From Mesorhizobium huakuii (GTDB lineage: Bacteria; Pseudomonadota; Alphaproteobacteria; Rhizobiales; Rhizobiaceae), in assembly GCF_014189455.1 (NCBI RefSeq), contig NZ_CP050296.1, positions 1,903,501 to 1,967,500 on the forward strand: DNA of 64,000 bases, read 5' to 3'. Under the pieces are notes generated by a model. It ran no database searches and was not told where the DNA came from. It was given only the letters and a program-made list of their open reading frames with translations. Position 1 is the first letter of the stretch. The number at the start of each line of letters is the position of its first letter. A program made the position numbers and the translations under genes. This document shows positions 17,868 to 27,134 of the stretch, piece after piece.

Positions 17868-19187
17868 TCATCCGCCAAGCAGCCTCTCCACTTCAGCAGC
17901 GATCCGCAGCAGATGCCGGTCATGGCCGTTGCGTGCCACCAGCATCAGTCCGGCCGGCAGCGTCATGCCGGGCATGGGCAGCGAGATCGCACAGAGGTCG
18001 AACTGGTTGGCGACCTGCGTGTTGCGCAACAGCAGGCCTTCGACGCGGTCGCGCAGTTCGGCATCCTCGGCCAGGGAAACGATGGTCGGCGCCGTCACCG
18101 GCGTGGTTGGCAGCGCCAGCGCATCGACCGATGTCAGCCGCTCATCCATGGCGGTGACAAGCGCGCTGCGGCGGCGCAGGGCCCTGATATAGACTGGCGT
18201 CGGCAGCATGGCCGCGCGCGACAAGGGTCCGCTGACATGCGGATCGACCGGCACAGATGCGCCCGTCGCCAACCAGTCGGCATGGATCTCGGCTCCTTCC
18301 ATGGCAGCGATCGAGCCACGTTTGGTGACGGTCCGCATATCGGCAATGAAGTCGTCGATCGATATTTCCACCAACCGCGCCCCTGTCCGCTCGATCTTGG
18401 CAAGGCTGCGATCGAAGGCCGCGCTGATCTCGCTTTCAGTGTCTTCGAAAAGACGGCCGCGCGGAATCCCGACACGAAGCCCGGCAAGCGGGAGCGGCAG
18501 ATGCAGCGGCGGCGGTTCCTCTCCGGCCATCGCAGCGTCTGCAACCGCACATGCAGCAACGCTGAGAGCCAGCGGCCCGATCGAATCCAGTGTCGCGGAC
18601 AATGGAAAGGCGCCGGTCAACGGCACACGCCGCGCCGTCGGCTTGAAGCCGACGACACCATTGAGCGCCGCCGGAATGCGGATCGACCCGCCAGTGTCGG
18701 AACCGATCGAGATGTCGCTCGTCCCCTCGCCGACGGAAACGCCGGCGCCTGAGGACGAGCCGCCGGGAATGCGGCTGGCATCGGCGGCATTGCCGGGCGT
18801 GCCGTAATGCATGTTGTCGCCGATCGCGGTGAAGGCGAATTCGGTCATGTTGGTCTTGCCGATGATGACCGCGCCGGCCTGCCGCAGCCGGCTGACGATG
18901 GCCGCATCGCGCAGCGCGGGTGCGGCGGTCCGAAGCATCAGCGAGCCGGCCGTGGTCGCCTCGCCCGCGACATCGAAGAGATCCTTGATCGAGACGATGG
19001 TGCCGTCGAGCGGTCCAAGCGTCACGCCGGCTCGGCTGCGGGCGTCGCTGGCGTCAGCCGCGGCCCGCGCGGCCTCGGCATAGAGCTTGGTGAAGACCTT
19101 CTCGTCGGCCGCACGATTGGCAAGGCGTGACAGGATGATTTCGAGATAATCGCGGACTGATTGCATATCGATGTCGGACTCCGCCAA
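17868..19187 (-). CDS. Amidase signature family protein
   Basis: Hydrolase of C-N amide bonds using the Ser-cisSer-Lys triad. The Lys lies in IVSIKDLFDVAG, the cis-Ser in RIPGGSSSGAGVSVGEG and the nucleophile Ser in GSDTGGSIRIPAA. All three are present, and 439 residues is a normal length. The gene stands alone between a secreted protein and a GFA-like gene on the opposite strand, so the substrate is not indicated. GatA is unlikely because gatB and gatC are absent. Confidence 0.88.
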   Translation of the reverse strand: MAESDIDMQSVRDYLEIILSRLANRAADEKVFTKLYAEAARAAADASDARSRAGVTLGPLDGTIVSIKDLFDVAGEATTAGSLMLRTAAPALRDAAIVSRLRQAGAVIIGKTNMTEFAFTAIGDNMHYGTPGNAADASRIPGGSSSGAGVSVGEGTSDISIGSDTGGSIRIPAALNGVVGFKPTARRVPLTGAFPLSATLDSIGPLALSVAACAVADAAMAGEEPPPLHLPLPLAGLRVGIPRGRLFEDTESEISAAFDRSLAKIERTGARLVEISIDDFIADMRTVTKRGSIAAMEGAEIHADWLATGASVPVDPHVSGPLSRAAMLPTPVYIRALRRRSALVTAMDERLTSVDALALPTTPVTAPTIVSLAEDAELRDRVEGLLLRNTQVANQFDLCAISLPMPGMTLPAGLMLVARNGHDRHLLRIAAEVERLLGG

Positions 19188-19276
19188 GGTAGAGCGTCTT
19201 TAAGGCAAGCAGCCGGTTTGGCTTGCGGAAGGGATAACCCGGCCAGCGTGCCTTTGCACCTGCCAGCCATAGGAAG

Positions 19277-19630
19277 ATGCTGATGCTGTACAAAGGCAGC
19301 TGCCACTGCGGCAAGGTCGCCTTCCAATTCAAGGCGGAGCTGACCGGTGCCATCAGGTGCAATTGTTCGATCTGTTCGCGCAAAGGCGCGCTTCTATGCG
19401 CCATCCCGCATGAGAGCCTGACTCTCCTGGCCTGGGGCGATGATTTGGGCACCTATACATTCGGCAATCACGCCATGGCGCACCGCTTCTGCCGCACCTG
19501 CGGCATCCATCCTTTCGCCGAGGATGTCCGTGAAGGCAGTGAACGCAGTGCCTATGTCAACCTCAACTGCGTCACCGATCTCGACCCGTCCACTCTGTCG
19601 ATCTTCGATTTCGACGGGCGCGCAGTCTGA
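19277..19630 (+). CDS. GFA/CENP-V family zinc protein
   Basis: Small zinc protein of the glutathione-dependent formaldehyde-activating (GFA)/CENP-V fold. The zinc cysteines are in SCHCGKVAFQF, CNCSICSRKGAL and RFCRTCGIHPF. Length of 117 residues is typical. The start may be the second ATG (19283). GFA-like proteins are common in rhizobia and most have no proven substrate. Confidence 0.88.
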   Translation: MLMLYKGSCHCGKVAFQFKAELTGAIRCNCSICSRKGALLCAIPHESLTLLAWGDDLGTYTFGNHAMAHRFCRTCGIHPFAEDVREGSERSAYVNLNCVTDLDPSTLSIFDFDGRAV

Positions 19631-19688
19631 AGCTACCGGCAAGCCGCCGCATTGGCTGACATGCGTTTGTTGCCGCCATCACGGCGGC

Positions 19689-19723
19689 AGCGGCCCGAAA
19701 ACCATGATGGTTCTCCGGCCGCT
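19689..19723. terminator. Hairpin between convergent genes
   Basis: AGCGGCC pairs with GGCCGCT around an inner AACCATGATGGTT hairpin, with a further GCCGCC-ATCAC-GGCGGC stem just before it. It separates the convergent GFA and MFS genes and may act in both directions, but it lacks a T run. Confidence 0.4.
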
Positions 19724-19744
19724 GGATAGGTCAGAGGTAAGAAA

Positions 19745-20959
19745 CTATTCGGCCTGCTTCGGGCCGCGCAGGAACACCACGATCGCCGCCAGCAGCGTTG
19801 CGGTGCCGCAATAGGCGAAGGCGCTGGCCACGCCGGCATGGTCGACCAGCAGGCCGCCGAAGACGGCGCCCAGCGCAATCGCCACCTGGAAGGTCGCCAC
19901 CATCAGTCCGCCGGCGCTTTCGGCCTGGTCGGGCGCCGCCCGCACCAGCCAGCTCTGCAGCCCGACCGGCACCGCACCGAAGGCAAAGCCCCAGGCGGCA
20001 ACGGCAGCCGCGGCGATCGTCGGCGACGCGCCGAAGATCAGCATCGAGGCGGCCGCCAGGGCGATCAGCAAGGGCGCCAGCGCCACGGCTATCTTGAGGT
20101 TGCGCTCCGCCAGAAAGCCGCCGGCGATGTTGCCGAAGAACCCGCCTATGCCATAGGCCAGCAGCACCAGCGAGATCGTCTCTATGTGGAGCACCGGCAC
20201 CTTTTCGAGGAAGGGGCGCACATAGGTGAAGCCGGCAAAGTGCCCGGACGCCACCAGCAGCACAACCAGCAGGGCCACCCGGATCGACGGCCGCTCCAGC
20301 ACGTCGAGCAAGGTGCGGAAGCTCGCCACACCCACCGGCGGCAGCTTCGGAATGGTGGCCAATTGCACCAGCAGCGCCAGGGCGCCGACGATGGTGGCAA
20401 TCATGAACGCCGTGCGCCAGCCCCAGATGTCGCCGACATAGGCGCCGACCGGGGCGGCGGTGACGGTGGCGAGCGAAACGCCGGTCAGGATGATCGACAT
20501 GGCGCGCGGCATCAGCCGCATCGGCACCAGCCGCAGCGCCATGGCCGCCGACATCGCCCAGAAACCGCCAAGCGCCACGCCCAGCACGACGCGGGCCAAG
20601 AGAAGCATGGGCAGCGACGAGGCAAAGGTGGCGAGAAGGTTGGACAGGATGAGGAATGAGGTCAGCATCCACATCACCAGCCTGCGGTCCATGCGCCCTG
20701 TGATGATGGCCATGGTGGGCGCGGCAATGGCGCCGACGATGGCGGTTGCCGTCACCGCTTGCCCGGCCACGCCTTCGGTGACGCCGAGATCATGCGCCAT
20801 TGGCGTCAGCAGGCTGGCGGGCAGGAATTCGGCGGTGACGAGGCCGAAAACGCCAAGCGCCAGCGAAACCACGGCGCCCCATGCCGGCTCGGTTCGTTCA
20901 TCATTGTCTACGGGGTTCAGAAGTGTGGCGTCGATGACGCCTGTCGCGGGTTCGGCCAT
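19745..20959 (-). CDS. MFS transporter, sugar/drug efflux (AraJ/YdhP-like)
   Basis: Major-facilitator exporter with about 12 membrane helices and 404 residues from the chosen start. Family marks include the early helix ALGVFGLVTAEFLPASLL, the loop GRMDRRLVMW and the VLGVALGGFWAMSAAMA helix. The start at 20959 is chosen because the sequence before it, though open, does not look like protein of this family. An AraC-family regulator is divergently encoded 186 bases away and probably controls it. The substrate is unknown. Confidence 0.88.
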   Translation of the reverse strand: MAEPATGVIDATLLNPVDNDERTEPAWGAVVSLALGVFGLVTAEFLPASLLTPMAHDLGVTEGVAGQAVTATAIVGAIAAPTMAIITGRMDRRLVMWMLTSFLILSNLLATFASSLPMLLLARVVLGVALGGFWAMSAAMALRLVPMRLMPRAMSIILTGVSLATVTAAPVGAYVGDIWGWRTAFMIATIVGALALLVQLATIPKLPPVGVASFRTLLDVLERPSIRVALLVVLLVASGHFAGFTYVRPFLEKVPVLHIETISLVLLAYGIGGFFGNIAGGFLAERNLKIAVALAPLLIALAAASMLIFGASPTIAAAAVAAWGFAFGAVPVGLQSWLVRAAPDQAESAGGLMVATFQVAIALGAVFGGLLVDHAGVASAFAYCGTATLLAAIVVFLRGPKQAE

Positions 20960-21145
20960 GGTCAGTCTCCGATCTGTTTGCGGCGCCACATGGGGGGAAT
21001 GACCGGCCGGGGTTCCACCCGTTTCCATGCCTTGCCGTGATGGCTTGGCTATGGGGATGATCTCCGGCTTGTTTGCGCCGCAACATTTGGCTGTACGGCA
21101 ACATAGGGAGTGACGGTCTGGAGTTTCCATGCTAGAAACCCCATT

Positions 21146-22129
21146 ATGTTTGACCGTTCGTCCAAAATTCCGATCACCGGCGACCCGCTGACGGACATAT
21201 TGCGCGGCCTGCGCCTCGACGGCGTCGAATATGGCCGCTTCGAGCTGAAGGAGCCCTGGGGCATCCAATTCCCGGCCCAGCCGGCGGCACGGTTTCATTT
21301 CATTGGCCGCAAAGGCTGCTGGCTAAAGCAGCCGTCCGGCGAATGGGTGGAAATCAATGCCGGCGATGCGATCCTGCTGCCGCGCGGTGCGACCCATGTG
21401 CTTGCCAGCGAACCCGGCGCGCAGGCCTGGCCGATCCACGGCTATGAAGTCGAGGAGGTCTGCAAGGACGTCTATTGCATGTCGAACGAAGGCATGTCGG
21501 AATGCTGCCGTCCGGGAACCCTGTTGTTCTGCGGCAGCATGTACTTCAATCTTGACGGCTTGCATCCCCTGCTCGGCATGATGCCGGATGTGATGCGCAC
21601 ACATGAGCTGGAGGCCTATGAGCCGGGCATTCCGCATCTGCTGGAATCGATGGCGCGCGAAGTGACGATGGAGCGCGTCGGCTCCGGCGGCATCCTGGCG
21701 CGGTTGGCCGACGTGCTGGCCGCCACAGTCATCCGCTCATGGGTCGAACGCGGCTGCGGCGACTCCTCCGGGTGGATCGCCGCCGTCCGGGACCGCGACA
21801 TCGGCCGCGTGCTGGCCGCCATCCATCTCGAACCGGACCATGACTGGACGGTCGAGTCGCTGGCCCGGATGATGGGCGCCTCGCGCTCGGGCTTTGCCGA
21901 ACGTTTCGCCACCATCGTCGGCGAAACGCCGGCAAGATATGTCACCCAGGTCAGGATGCATCAGGCACGGCAATGGCTGGTCCGCGACCGGATGAAAATT
22001 TCCGTCGTTGCCGCCCGCCTCGGCTATGAATCGGACGCCGCCTTCAGCCGTGCCTTCAAGCGCGTCATCGGTTCGGCGCCCAGCCACCTGCGCGCCGAGG
22101 AACAGGCCGATATCCGCCAGGCAAGCTGA
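21146..22129 (+). CDS. AraC-family regulator with cupin-type sensor
   Basis: Transcription regulator of 327 residues. The N-terminal half is a cupin-like ligand domain (AGDAILLPRGATHVLASEPG), and the C-terminal half holds two helix-turn-helix motifs (TVESLARMMGASRSGFAERF and ISVVAARLGYESDAAFSRAF). It is divergent from the MFS exporter, which it likely regulates. The intergenic DNA has an imperfect inverted repeat GGAGTTTC/GAAACCCC at 21121-21143, close to the start. Confidence 0.88.
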   Translation: MFDRSSKIPITGDPLTDILRGLRLDGVEYGRFELKEPWGIQFPAQPAARFHFIGRKGCWLKQPSGEWVEINAGDAILLPRGATHVLASEPGAQAWPIHGYEVEEVCKDVYCMSNEGMSECCRPGTLLFCGSMYFNLDGLHPLLGMMPDVMRTHELEAYEPGIPHLLESMAREVTMERVGSGGILARLADVLAATVIRSWVERGCGDSSGWIAAVRDRDIGRVLAAIHLEPDHDWTVESLARMMGASRSGFAERFATIVGETPARYVTQVRMHQARQWLVRDRMKISVVAARLGYESDAAFSRAFKRVIGSAPSHLRAEEQADIRQAS

Positions 22130-22134
22130 GCCGC

Positions 22135-22592
22135 TTACGCTTGCGAGTTGCGTGTCTCCGTCCAGTCGACCATCAACTTGCGTTCGGCAAAGAGCCAGGG
22201 CCGTCCAGCTTCACGAATTGGTCGAGATAGCGGATCGAGGCCAGCATCAGGGTTCGGTTCTCCCCTTTTACCGTCAGGTGATGCGCGATGCAGTAACTCT
22301 CACCGCTTGCCCGGTCGCCGTCGAGGTGAACCGTGCTCTGGCCATTGAAATGCGTGGTGGCCTGATACTGATTCAGGTCGGCAAAAACAGGCGCAAGAGC
22401 GTCGTGGCCGTGGAGGACATAGGTCGGTTCGGCGGACCTGCTGTCCATGAACACGTGAAATGCCGTGTCTTGCGTGAACAACGCCATTTGTCCTTTGGCG
22501 TCCTGTCGATCGGCGCAATGAGCATAGGCGTCAATCAGGTTGCGGATCGCAAGGCGGTCGGCCGCCTCCTGGGGCGTGACTGCATTGACCAT
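22135..22592 (-). pseudogene. NTF2/SnoaL-like protein, frameshifted near its end
   Basis: Small cone-fold protein of the SnoaL-like/NTF2 superfamily, starting AVTPQEAADRLAIRNLIDAY with the catalytic-type YAHCADRQD region. The open frame stops early after QFVKLDGPGSLPNAS (139 residues). Adding one base near 22195-22202 restores DGRWLFAERKLMVDWTETRN, the usual C-terminus, with a stop at 22135. So one base seems deleted next to a GGG run. The restored protein would have about 152 residues. Function is unknown. Confidence 0.75.
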
Positions 22593-22693
22593 GCGCTATC
22601 CCTTGTCGGACTGGCGGACATTGAAGCAGGCAAAAGCATGGCGTATCGGCGACGGCTTGTCGAGCACCGGACCGCAACAGCATCCCGCTGCAT

Positions 22694-23779
22694 TCAACTC
22701 GCGTGGCGCAGGCTTATCCCACTACCCTTGTCGAACAGCACCACCTTGTCGGGGTTCCAGGCAAATCGCACCGGCTGCTCGATGGCGACATCGGTCCTGG
22801 CCGGCACCGTGGCGCGCAGTGTTGTATCGCCGACCCGAAGCGTCAGGATCTTTTCCACACCATGGTTCTCGACATCGTGGACGCGCGCTTCGACGGGAGC
22901 GCCGCTCTCGAGATAGACATCCTCCGGACGGATGCCGAAGACGAGCGGGCGACCATCGGTCGCCGCACTCGCCTTGGCTCCCCCTGAAAAGGGCAGTTCG
23001 AAATTCAACGGCGCCATCACAGCGCGGCCGTTCACCAGTTTGCCGTCGATGAGGTTCATCGGCGGCGAGCCGACGAAGCTCGCCACATAGGTGTCGCGCG
23101 GATTGTTGTAGATCTCATGCGGCGTGCCGGTCTGGATGATGCGGCCATGGTTCAAGACCCCGACCTTGTCGCCCATCGACATCGCCTCGATCTGGTCGTG
23201 GGTGACGAACAGGAAGGTGGCGCCGAGCTGCATCTGCAGGTTCTTCAGTTCCGTCCGCAGCGCCTCGCGCAGCTTGGCGTCGAGCGCCGACAGCGGCTCG
23301 TCCATCAGGAACACGCGCGGCTTGCGCACGATGGCGCGGCCGATCGAGACGCGCTGCATCTCGCCGCCCGACAGCCGGTCGGTCTTGCGGTCGAGCAGAT
23401 GCTCGATGCGCAGTGTGCGGGCGGCGCGATCGACGCGATCCTTGATCTCGGCGTCGGGCAGCCGGCGGATCTTCGGCTTCAGCGGGAATTCGAGATTTTC
23501 GCGCACCGTGTAGCGCGGATAGAGCGAATATTGCTGCAGCACCAGCGCCACGTCGCGCTCGGCCGCGCCCCAATCGGCGACGTCGACGCCGTCGATAAGG
23601 ACCTGGCCTTCCGTCGGCTTCTCCAGTCCGGCGATCAACCGCAGCGTCGTCGTCTTGCCGGCGCCCGTCTCGCCAAGCAGCACGAAGAACTCGCCATCGG
23701 CGATTTCGAGGTTGAGGCTTGTCAGCGCGGTGTGGCCACCGAACTTCTTGGTGATGTTCTTCAGTTCGATATGGGCCAT
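22694..23779 (-). CDS. Carbohydrate ABC importer ATP-binding protein (UgpC/MalK type), second copy
   Basis: 361-residue ATPase with Walker A GETGAGKTTTLRL, signature LSGGEMQRVSIGRAI, Walker B VFLMDEPLSALD and a C-terminal MalK-like OB domain (FGIRPEDVYLES). Walker A has Glu-Thr in place of the usual Pro/Gln-Ser-Gly. It is the last gene of a six-gene minus-strand importer operon and pairs with the ATPase at 23884, so the transporter probably uses an ATPase heterodimer, as in the rhizobial glycerol importer. Confidence 0.9.
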   Translation of the reverse strand: MAHIELKNITKKFGGHTALTSLNLEIADGEFFVLLGETGAGKTTTLRLIAGLEKPTEGQVLIDGVDVADWGAAERDVALVLQQYSLYPRYTVRENLEFPLKPKIRRLPDAEIKDRVDRAARTLRIEHLLDRKTDRLSGGEMQRVSIGRAIVRKPRVFLMDEPLSALDAKLREALRTELKNLQMQLGATFLFVTHDQIEAMSMGDKVGVLNHGRIIQTGTPHEIYNNPRDTYVASFVGSPPMNLIDGKLVNGRAVMAPLNFELPFSGGAKASAATDGRPLVFGIRPEDVYLESGAPVEARVHDVENHGVEKILTLRVGDTTLRATVPARTDVAIEQPVRFAWNPDKVVLFDKGSGISLRHAS

Positions 23780-23883
23780 GTTACCGTCTCAATTTCTGTT
23801 CGAGGGCGTCTGCCCTCCGCTATGGCTCCGGGCGTTCGATTGTTCGAAAGGCCAAATCGTTGGCCTTTCGTGTCCTCCGGCCA

Positions 23884-24990
23884 TCACAATCTCACCCCCA
23901 ATGACTTGCCGCTTGCCGTATCGAAGAAATGTGCCTGCTCTGGATCGATGCGGACATGGACCTTCTCGCCGGGGCCGGCGACATAGCCGGCCTTGGTGCG
24001 GGCGCGCAGCATCTTGGAGCCGATCTTGAGGTCGACAACATCGAAGGAGCCGAGTGGCTCGATGATATGCGCCTCGACCGGCACGTAGCCGGGCGCGGCA
24101 TCGCGCCGGACGAGCACGCCCTCGGGCCGGATACCCAGCGTCAGCCCGCCATTGGCGGCGTGGCCGTTGAGCTTGGACAAGAGCTCACGCGGGAACTCGA
24201 AACCCGCGGGCGCATCGCCGATCGTGACAGTGGCGGCGCTGGCCGCTTCGGCAACTCTCGCGTCGGCGACGTTCATCACCGGACTGCCGACGAATTGGGC
24301 CACGAACAAATTGGCGGGGTGCGAATAGACCTCGTCCGGCGTGCCGACTTGCTGGATGAAGCCCTCATGCATGATGACGATGCGGTCGGCGAGACTCATT
24401 GCCTCGATCTGATCGTGGGTGACGTAGATCGTGGTCGAACCTTGCTTGATGTGCAGCCGCTTGATCTCGGCCCGCATCTCCTCGCGCAGCTTGGCGTCAA
24501 GCGCACCGATCGGCTCGTCCATCAGCATCGCCTTCGGCCGCCGCACCAGCGCGCGGCCGATCGCCACGCGCTGCATGTCGCCGCCGGAGAGCGCCGACGG
24601 CTTCTTGCCGAGCAGGTCGGTGATGCGCAGGACCCGGGCGACCTCGCGAACCGACTTGTCGACCTCGTCGCTGCCCATGCGCGTTGCACGCAACGGAAAG
24701 GCGATGTTCTCGAACACCGTCATGTGTGGGTAGAGCGAGAACGACTGGAACACCATTGCGATGTCGCGGTCGGCGGCCTTGAGGTGCTGCACCGGCTTGC
24801 CATCGATCAGGATGTCGCCCTGGTCGATCGTCTCGAGCCCCGCTATCGCGCGCAGCGTCGTCGTCTTGCCGCAGCCGGACTGGCCGAGCAGCACGATGAA
24901 CTCGTTGTCGGCAATAGCAAGGTTCAGATTGTGGATGACCTGGACGGCGCCGAAGAATTTCTCGATGCCGCGAAGTTCGATCTGTGTCAC
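23884..24990 (-). CDS. Carbohydrate ABC importer ATP-binding protein (UgpC/MalK type), first copy
   Basis: 368-residue ATPase with Walker A GQSGCGKTTTLRAI, signature LSGGDMQRVAIGRAL, Walker B AMLMDEPIGALD and the MalK-type regulatory domain (LGIRPEGVLVRRD). The start is a GTG at 24990 that overlaps the stop of the small membrane protein gene by four bases (GTGA); the frame is open further upstream but that part belongs to the small gene. It works with the ATPase at 22694. Confidence 0.9.
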   Translation of the reverse strand: MTQIELRGIEKFFGAVQVIHNLNLAIADNEFIVLLGQSGCGKTTTLRAIAGLETIDQGDILIDGKPVQHLKAADRDIAMVFQSFSLYPHMTVFENIAFPLRATRMGSDEVDKSVREVARVLRITDLLGKKPSALSGGDMQRVAIGRALVRRPKAMLMDEPIGALDAKLREEMRAEIKRLHIKQGSTTIYVTHDQIEAMSLADRIVIMHEGFIQQVGTPDEVYSHPANLFVAQFVGSPVMNVADARVAEAASAATVTIGDAPAGFEFPRELLSKLNGHAANGGLTLGIRPEGVLVRRDAAPGYVPVEAHIIEPLGSFDVVDLKIGSKMLRARTKAGYVAGPGEKVHVRIDPEQAHFFDTASGKSLGVRL

Positions 24991-25208
24991 TGCCGGGCCC
25001 CCCCATGCGCCGCCGCGCCGGTTTCCGCCGCGCGCTCCGGCGCGATTTTGGAGGTGACGTTGAAGCCGATTAGCCCGATCAGGATGATCGTCACGCCATA
25101 GGAATGCAGGCCAAGGCTCCACGGTTGGCAGAGCGCGACGATGCCCAGAACCATGAGTATCTGCGAAGCCGGCAAAAGGTACTTCTCATTGACCGCGCGA
25201 AAGCTCAT
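24987..25208 (-). CDS. Small membrane protein of the ABC importer operon
   Basis: 73-residue product with two predicted membrane helices (about residues 10-28 and 36-52, the second GVTIILIGLIGFNV) and a polar tail. It is coupled on both sides: its ATG overlaps the permease stop in an ATGA and its stop overlaps the GTG of the ATPase. Such coupling argues for a real gene. The rhizobial glycerol importer (GlpSTPQUV) also has a small membrane protein, GlpU, beside two permeases and two ATPases, so this may be an accessory subunit of the transporter. Confidence 0.75.
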   Translation of the reverse strand: MSFRAVNEKYLLPASQILMVLGIVALCQPWSLGLHSYGVTIILIGLIGFNVTSKIAPERAAETGAAAHGGARQ

Positions 25209-26161
25209 TTGCGGATCGCTCCGAAGGTCACGCCGCGAAGCAGGTGGTTGCGCAGCAGGAAGGTGAAGATCGCGACCGGCAACAGGAACAGGAAGGTGCC
25301 CGCCGCGATCGTGGTCCAGTCCGGTAGACCGGAACCGATCTGGCTGGGGATGAAGGGCGGCGCGGTTTGCGCACGCCGGTTGGTCATGATCAGCGCGAAG
25401 GCATACTCGTTCCAGGCGGTGATGAAGCAGAAGACGGCGGTGGCGGCGATGCCGGTGGCAGCCTCCGGCAGCACGATCTTGAAGAAGGCCTGCATGCGCG
25501 TGTAGCCGTCGACCAGCGCCGCCTCCTCATATTCCTTCGGGATCTCGTCCATGAAGCCCTTCATCAGCCAGACCGAGAAGGACAGGTTGAAGGCGACGTA
25601 GAGAATGATCAGCCCGATATGCGAATCGTTGAGGCCGACCAGCCGGTACATCAGGAACATCGGGATCGCCACAACCACCGGCGGCAGCATGCGCGTCGAT
25701 AGGATGAAGAACAGCAGGTCCGCCTCGCCGGCGATCTTGAAACGCGAGAAGCCGTAGGCTGTGAATGTTCCCATACCGACGGCGAGCACCGTGCTGATGA
25801 TCGCCACGATCAGGCTGTTCATAAACCGGTTGGGATACTGCGAAAGCTGCACGTCCTTGCCGACCTTCAGCACCCGCTCGCCGCCATCATAGATGCGCTT
25901 CTCCCACCAAGGCGCGGCCTCGTAGACTTGCGGGTCGACGGCCTTCTGCATCTGCACGCGCTTGGTGAACAGACGGATGAACGGCGTGACCTCCGGCTGG
26001 AACAGCACGGTGGGCGGCACGGTGATCGCCAGTTCTTTCGGCTTGAACGCCGTCGAGGCGATCCAGTAGATCGGCGCCAGGAAGATCAGCGTCGCGATCA
26101 GCACCGAGACGATGGCGACGCGGTTGAGCGCGATTTCGCTGCTTGTACGAACTGCAGCCAT
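25205..26161 (-). CDS. Carbohydrate ABC importer permease, MalG/UgpE type
   Basis: 318-residue inner-membrane permease with about six helices and the coupling loop EYEEAALVDGYTRMQAFFKI typical of the CUT1 family. A large periplasmic loop of about 90 residues follows the first helix. It is directly downstream of the MalF-type permease and overlaps the small membrane gene by four bases. Confidence 0.9.
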   Translation of the reverse strand: MAAVRTSSEIALNRVAIVSVLIATLIFLAPIYWIASTAFKPKELAITVPPTVLFQPEVTPFIRLFTKRVQMQKAVDPQVYEAAPWWEKRIYDGGERVLKVGKDVQLSQYPNRFMNSLIVAIISTVLAVGMGTFTAYGFSRFKIAGEADLLFFILSTRMLPPVVVAIPMFLMYRLVGLNDSHIGLIILYVAFNLSFSVWLMKGFMDEIPKEYEEAALVDGYTRMQAFFKIVLPEAATGIAATAVFCFITAWNEYAFALIMTNRRAQTAPPFIPSQIGSGLPDWTTIAAGTFLFLLPVAIFTFLLRNHLLRGVTFGAIRK

Positions 26162-26162
26162 C

Positions 26163-27068
26163 TCAACGCTCCTTCACCTTGTTGAGGTACTTGACGTAGA
26201 GGTTGGTGATGGCCAGCACCATGATCAGCACGATATAGGCCAGCGCGCAGGACTTGCCGGTGTCCCACTGCTGGAAGGCCTGCTTGTAGAGCCGGATCGC
26301 AATGAGCTCGGCGGTCGGCTGGGTCGTCATCGTGTAGGCAATGTCGAAGGTCTTGAAGGCTTCCATGGTGCGGAAGATCAGCGCGATCAAAAGGATCGGC
26401 GAGACCAGCGGCAAGGTGATGCGGGTGAAGGTGTACCACCAACCCGCGCGGTCGATCGCGGCGGCCTCGTAGAGATGCTGCGGCACGGCAGAGAGGCCGG
26501 CAAGCGAGAGCAGCATGACGAACGGCGACCACATCCAGATGTCGGTGATCGCGACGGCGTAAAGAGCGCTGTCGGGATTGGAGAGCCACGCAAAGTCGCC
26601 AAGGCCGAAGACATAGTTGATCGGGCCCCAGGACGGACTGTAGAGCAACTGCCAGAACAGGCCGACAACGGCCGCCGACATCATCATCGGCAACAGCAAA
26701 AGCGTGGTGATCAAGCCCTTCATCGGAAAGCTGCGATTGAGCAGAAGGGCGAGGCCGAAGCCAACGATCATCTGGCCGGCCACGGAAACAATGACGTATT
26801 TCGCCGTGATGACGAAATTCGACCAGATGTGATCGTCGCTGAGCAGTTCGCGATAGTTCTGCAGCCCGACGAACTGCCAGGGATCGCTGCGGTTCGCTGC
26901 GAAGTTCGTGAAGGAATAGCCCAGCGAGTAGATCAGCGGAAAGATGTTGAAGACGATCAGGAACGCCAGCGTCGGGATGATGAACACGTTGCGGATGGTC
27001 AGATCCGACCAGCCGCGCGCGGCGGCCCTTGAGGCAGGATCGAGATGGGTGAGGGCTACCGAAGCCAA
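26163..27068 (-). CDS. Carbohydrate ABC importer permease, MalF/UgpA type
   Basis: 301-residue permease with six helices and the coupling loop HLYEAAAIDRAGWWYTFTRI (EAA motif). It is the second gene of the operon, separated from the binding-protein gene by 66 bases that hold a strong hairpin. It forms the membrane pore with the permease at 25205. Confidence 0.9.
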   Translation of the reverse strand: MASVALTHLDPASRAAARGWSDLTIRNVFIIPTLAFLIVFNIFPLIYSLGYSFTNFAANRSDPWQFVGLQNYRELLSDDHIWSNFVITAKYVIVSVAGQMIVGFGLALLLNRSFPMKGLITTLLLLPMMMSAAVVGLFWQLLYSPSWGPINYVFGLGDFAWLSNPDSALYAVAITDIWMWSPFVMLLSLAGLSAVPQHLYEAAAIDRAGWWYTFTRITLPLVSPILLIALIFRTMEAFKTFDIAYTMTTQPTAELIAIRLYKQAFQQWDTGKSCALAYIVLIMVLAITNLYVKYLNKVKER

Positions 27069-27090
27069 CGAGCGTCTCCCTGAAAACAGG

Positions 27091-27121
27091 AATGCCGGAG
27101 GGGAAATCCTCCTCCGGCATT
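27091..27121 (-). terminator. Hairpin between binding-protein and permease genes
   Basis: AATGCCGGAGG at 27091-27101 pairs with CCTCCGGCATT at 27111-27121, an 11-bp stem. It lies 13 bases after the binding-protein stop. No long T run follows, so 3' mRNA stabilisation or partial termination is more likely than full termination. Confidence 0.65.
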
Positions 27122-27134
27122 CTGGCTGTGATGT

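Noticed and set aside
19745..21298. 517-residue version of the MFS transporter
   Set aside because: The extra N-terminal part overlaps the divergent AraC gene and does not resemble transporter sequence; the start at 20959 gives a standard protein.
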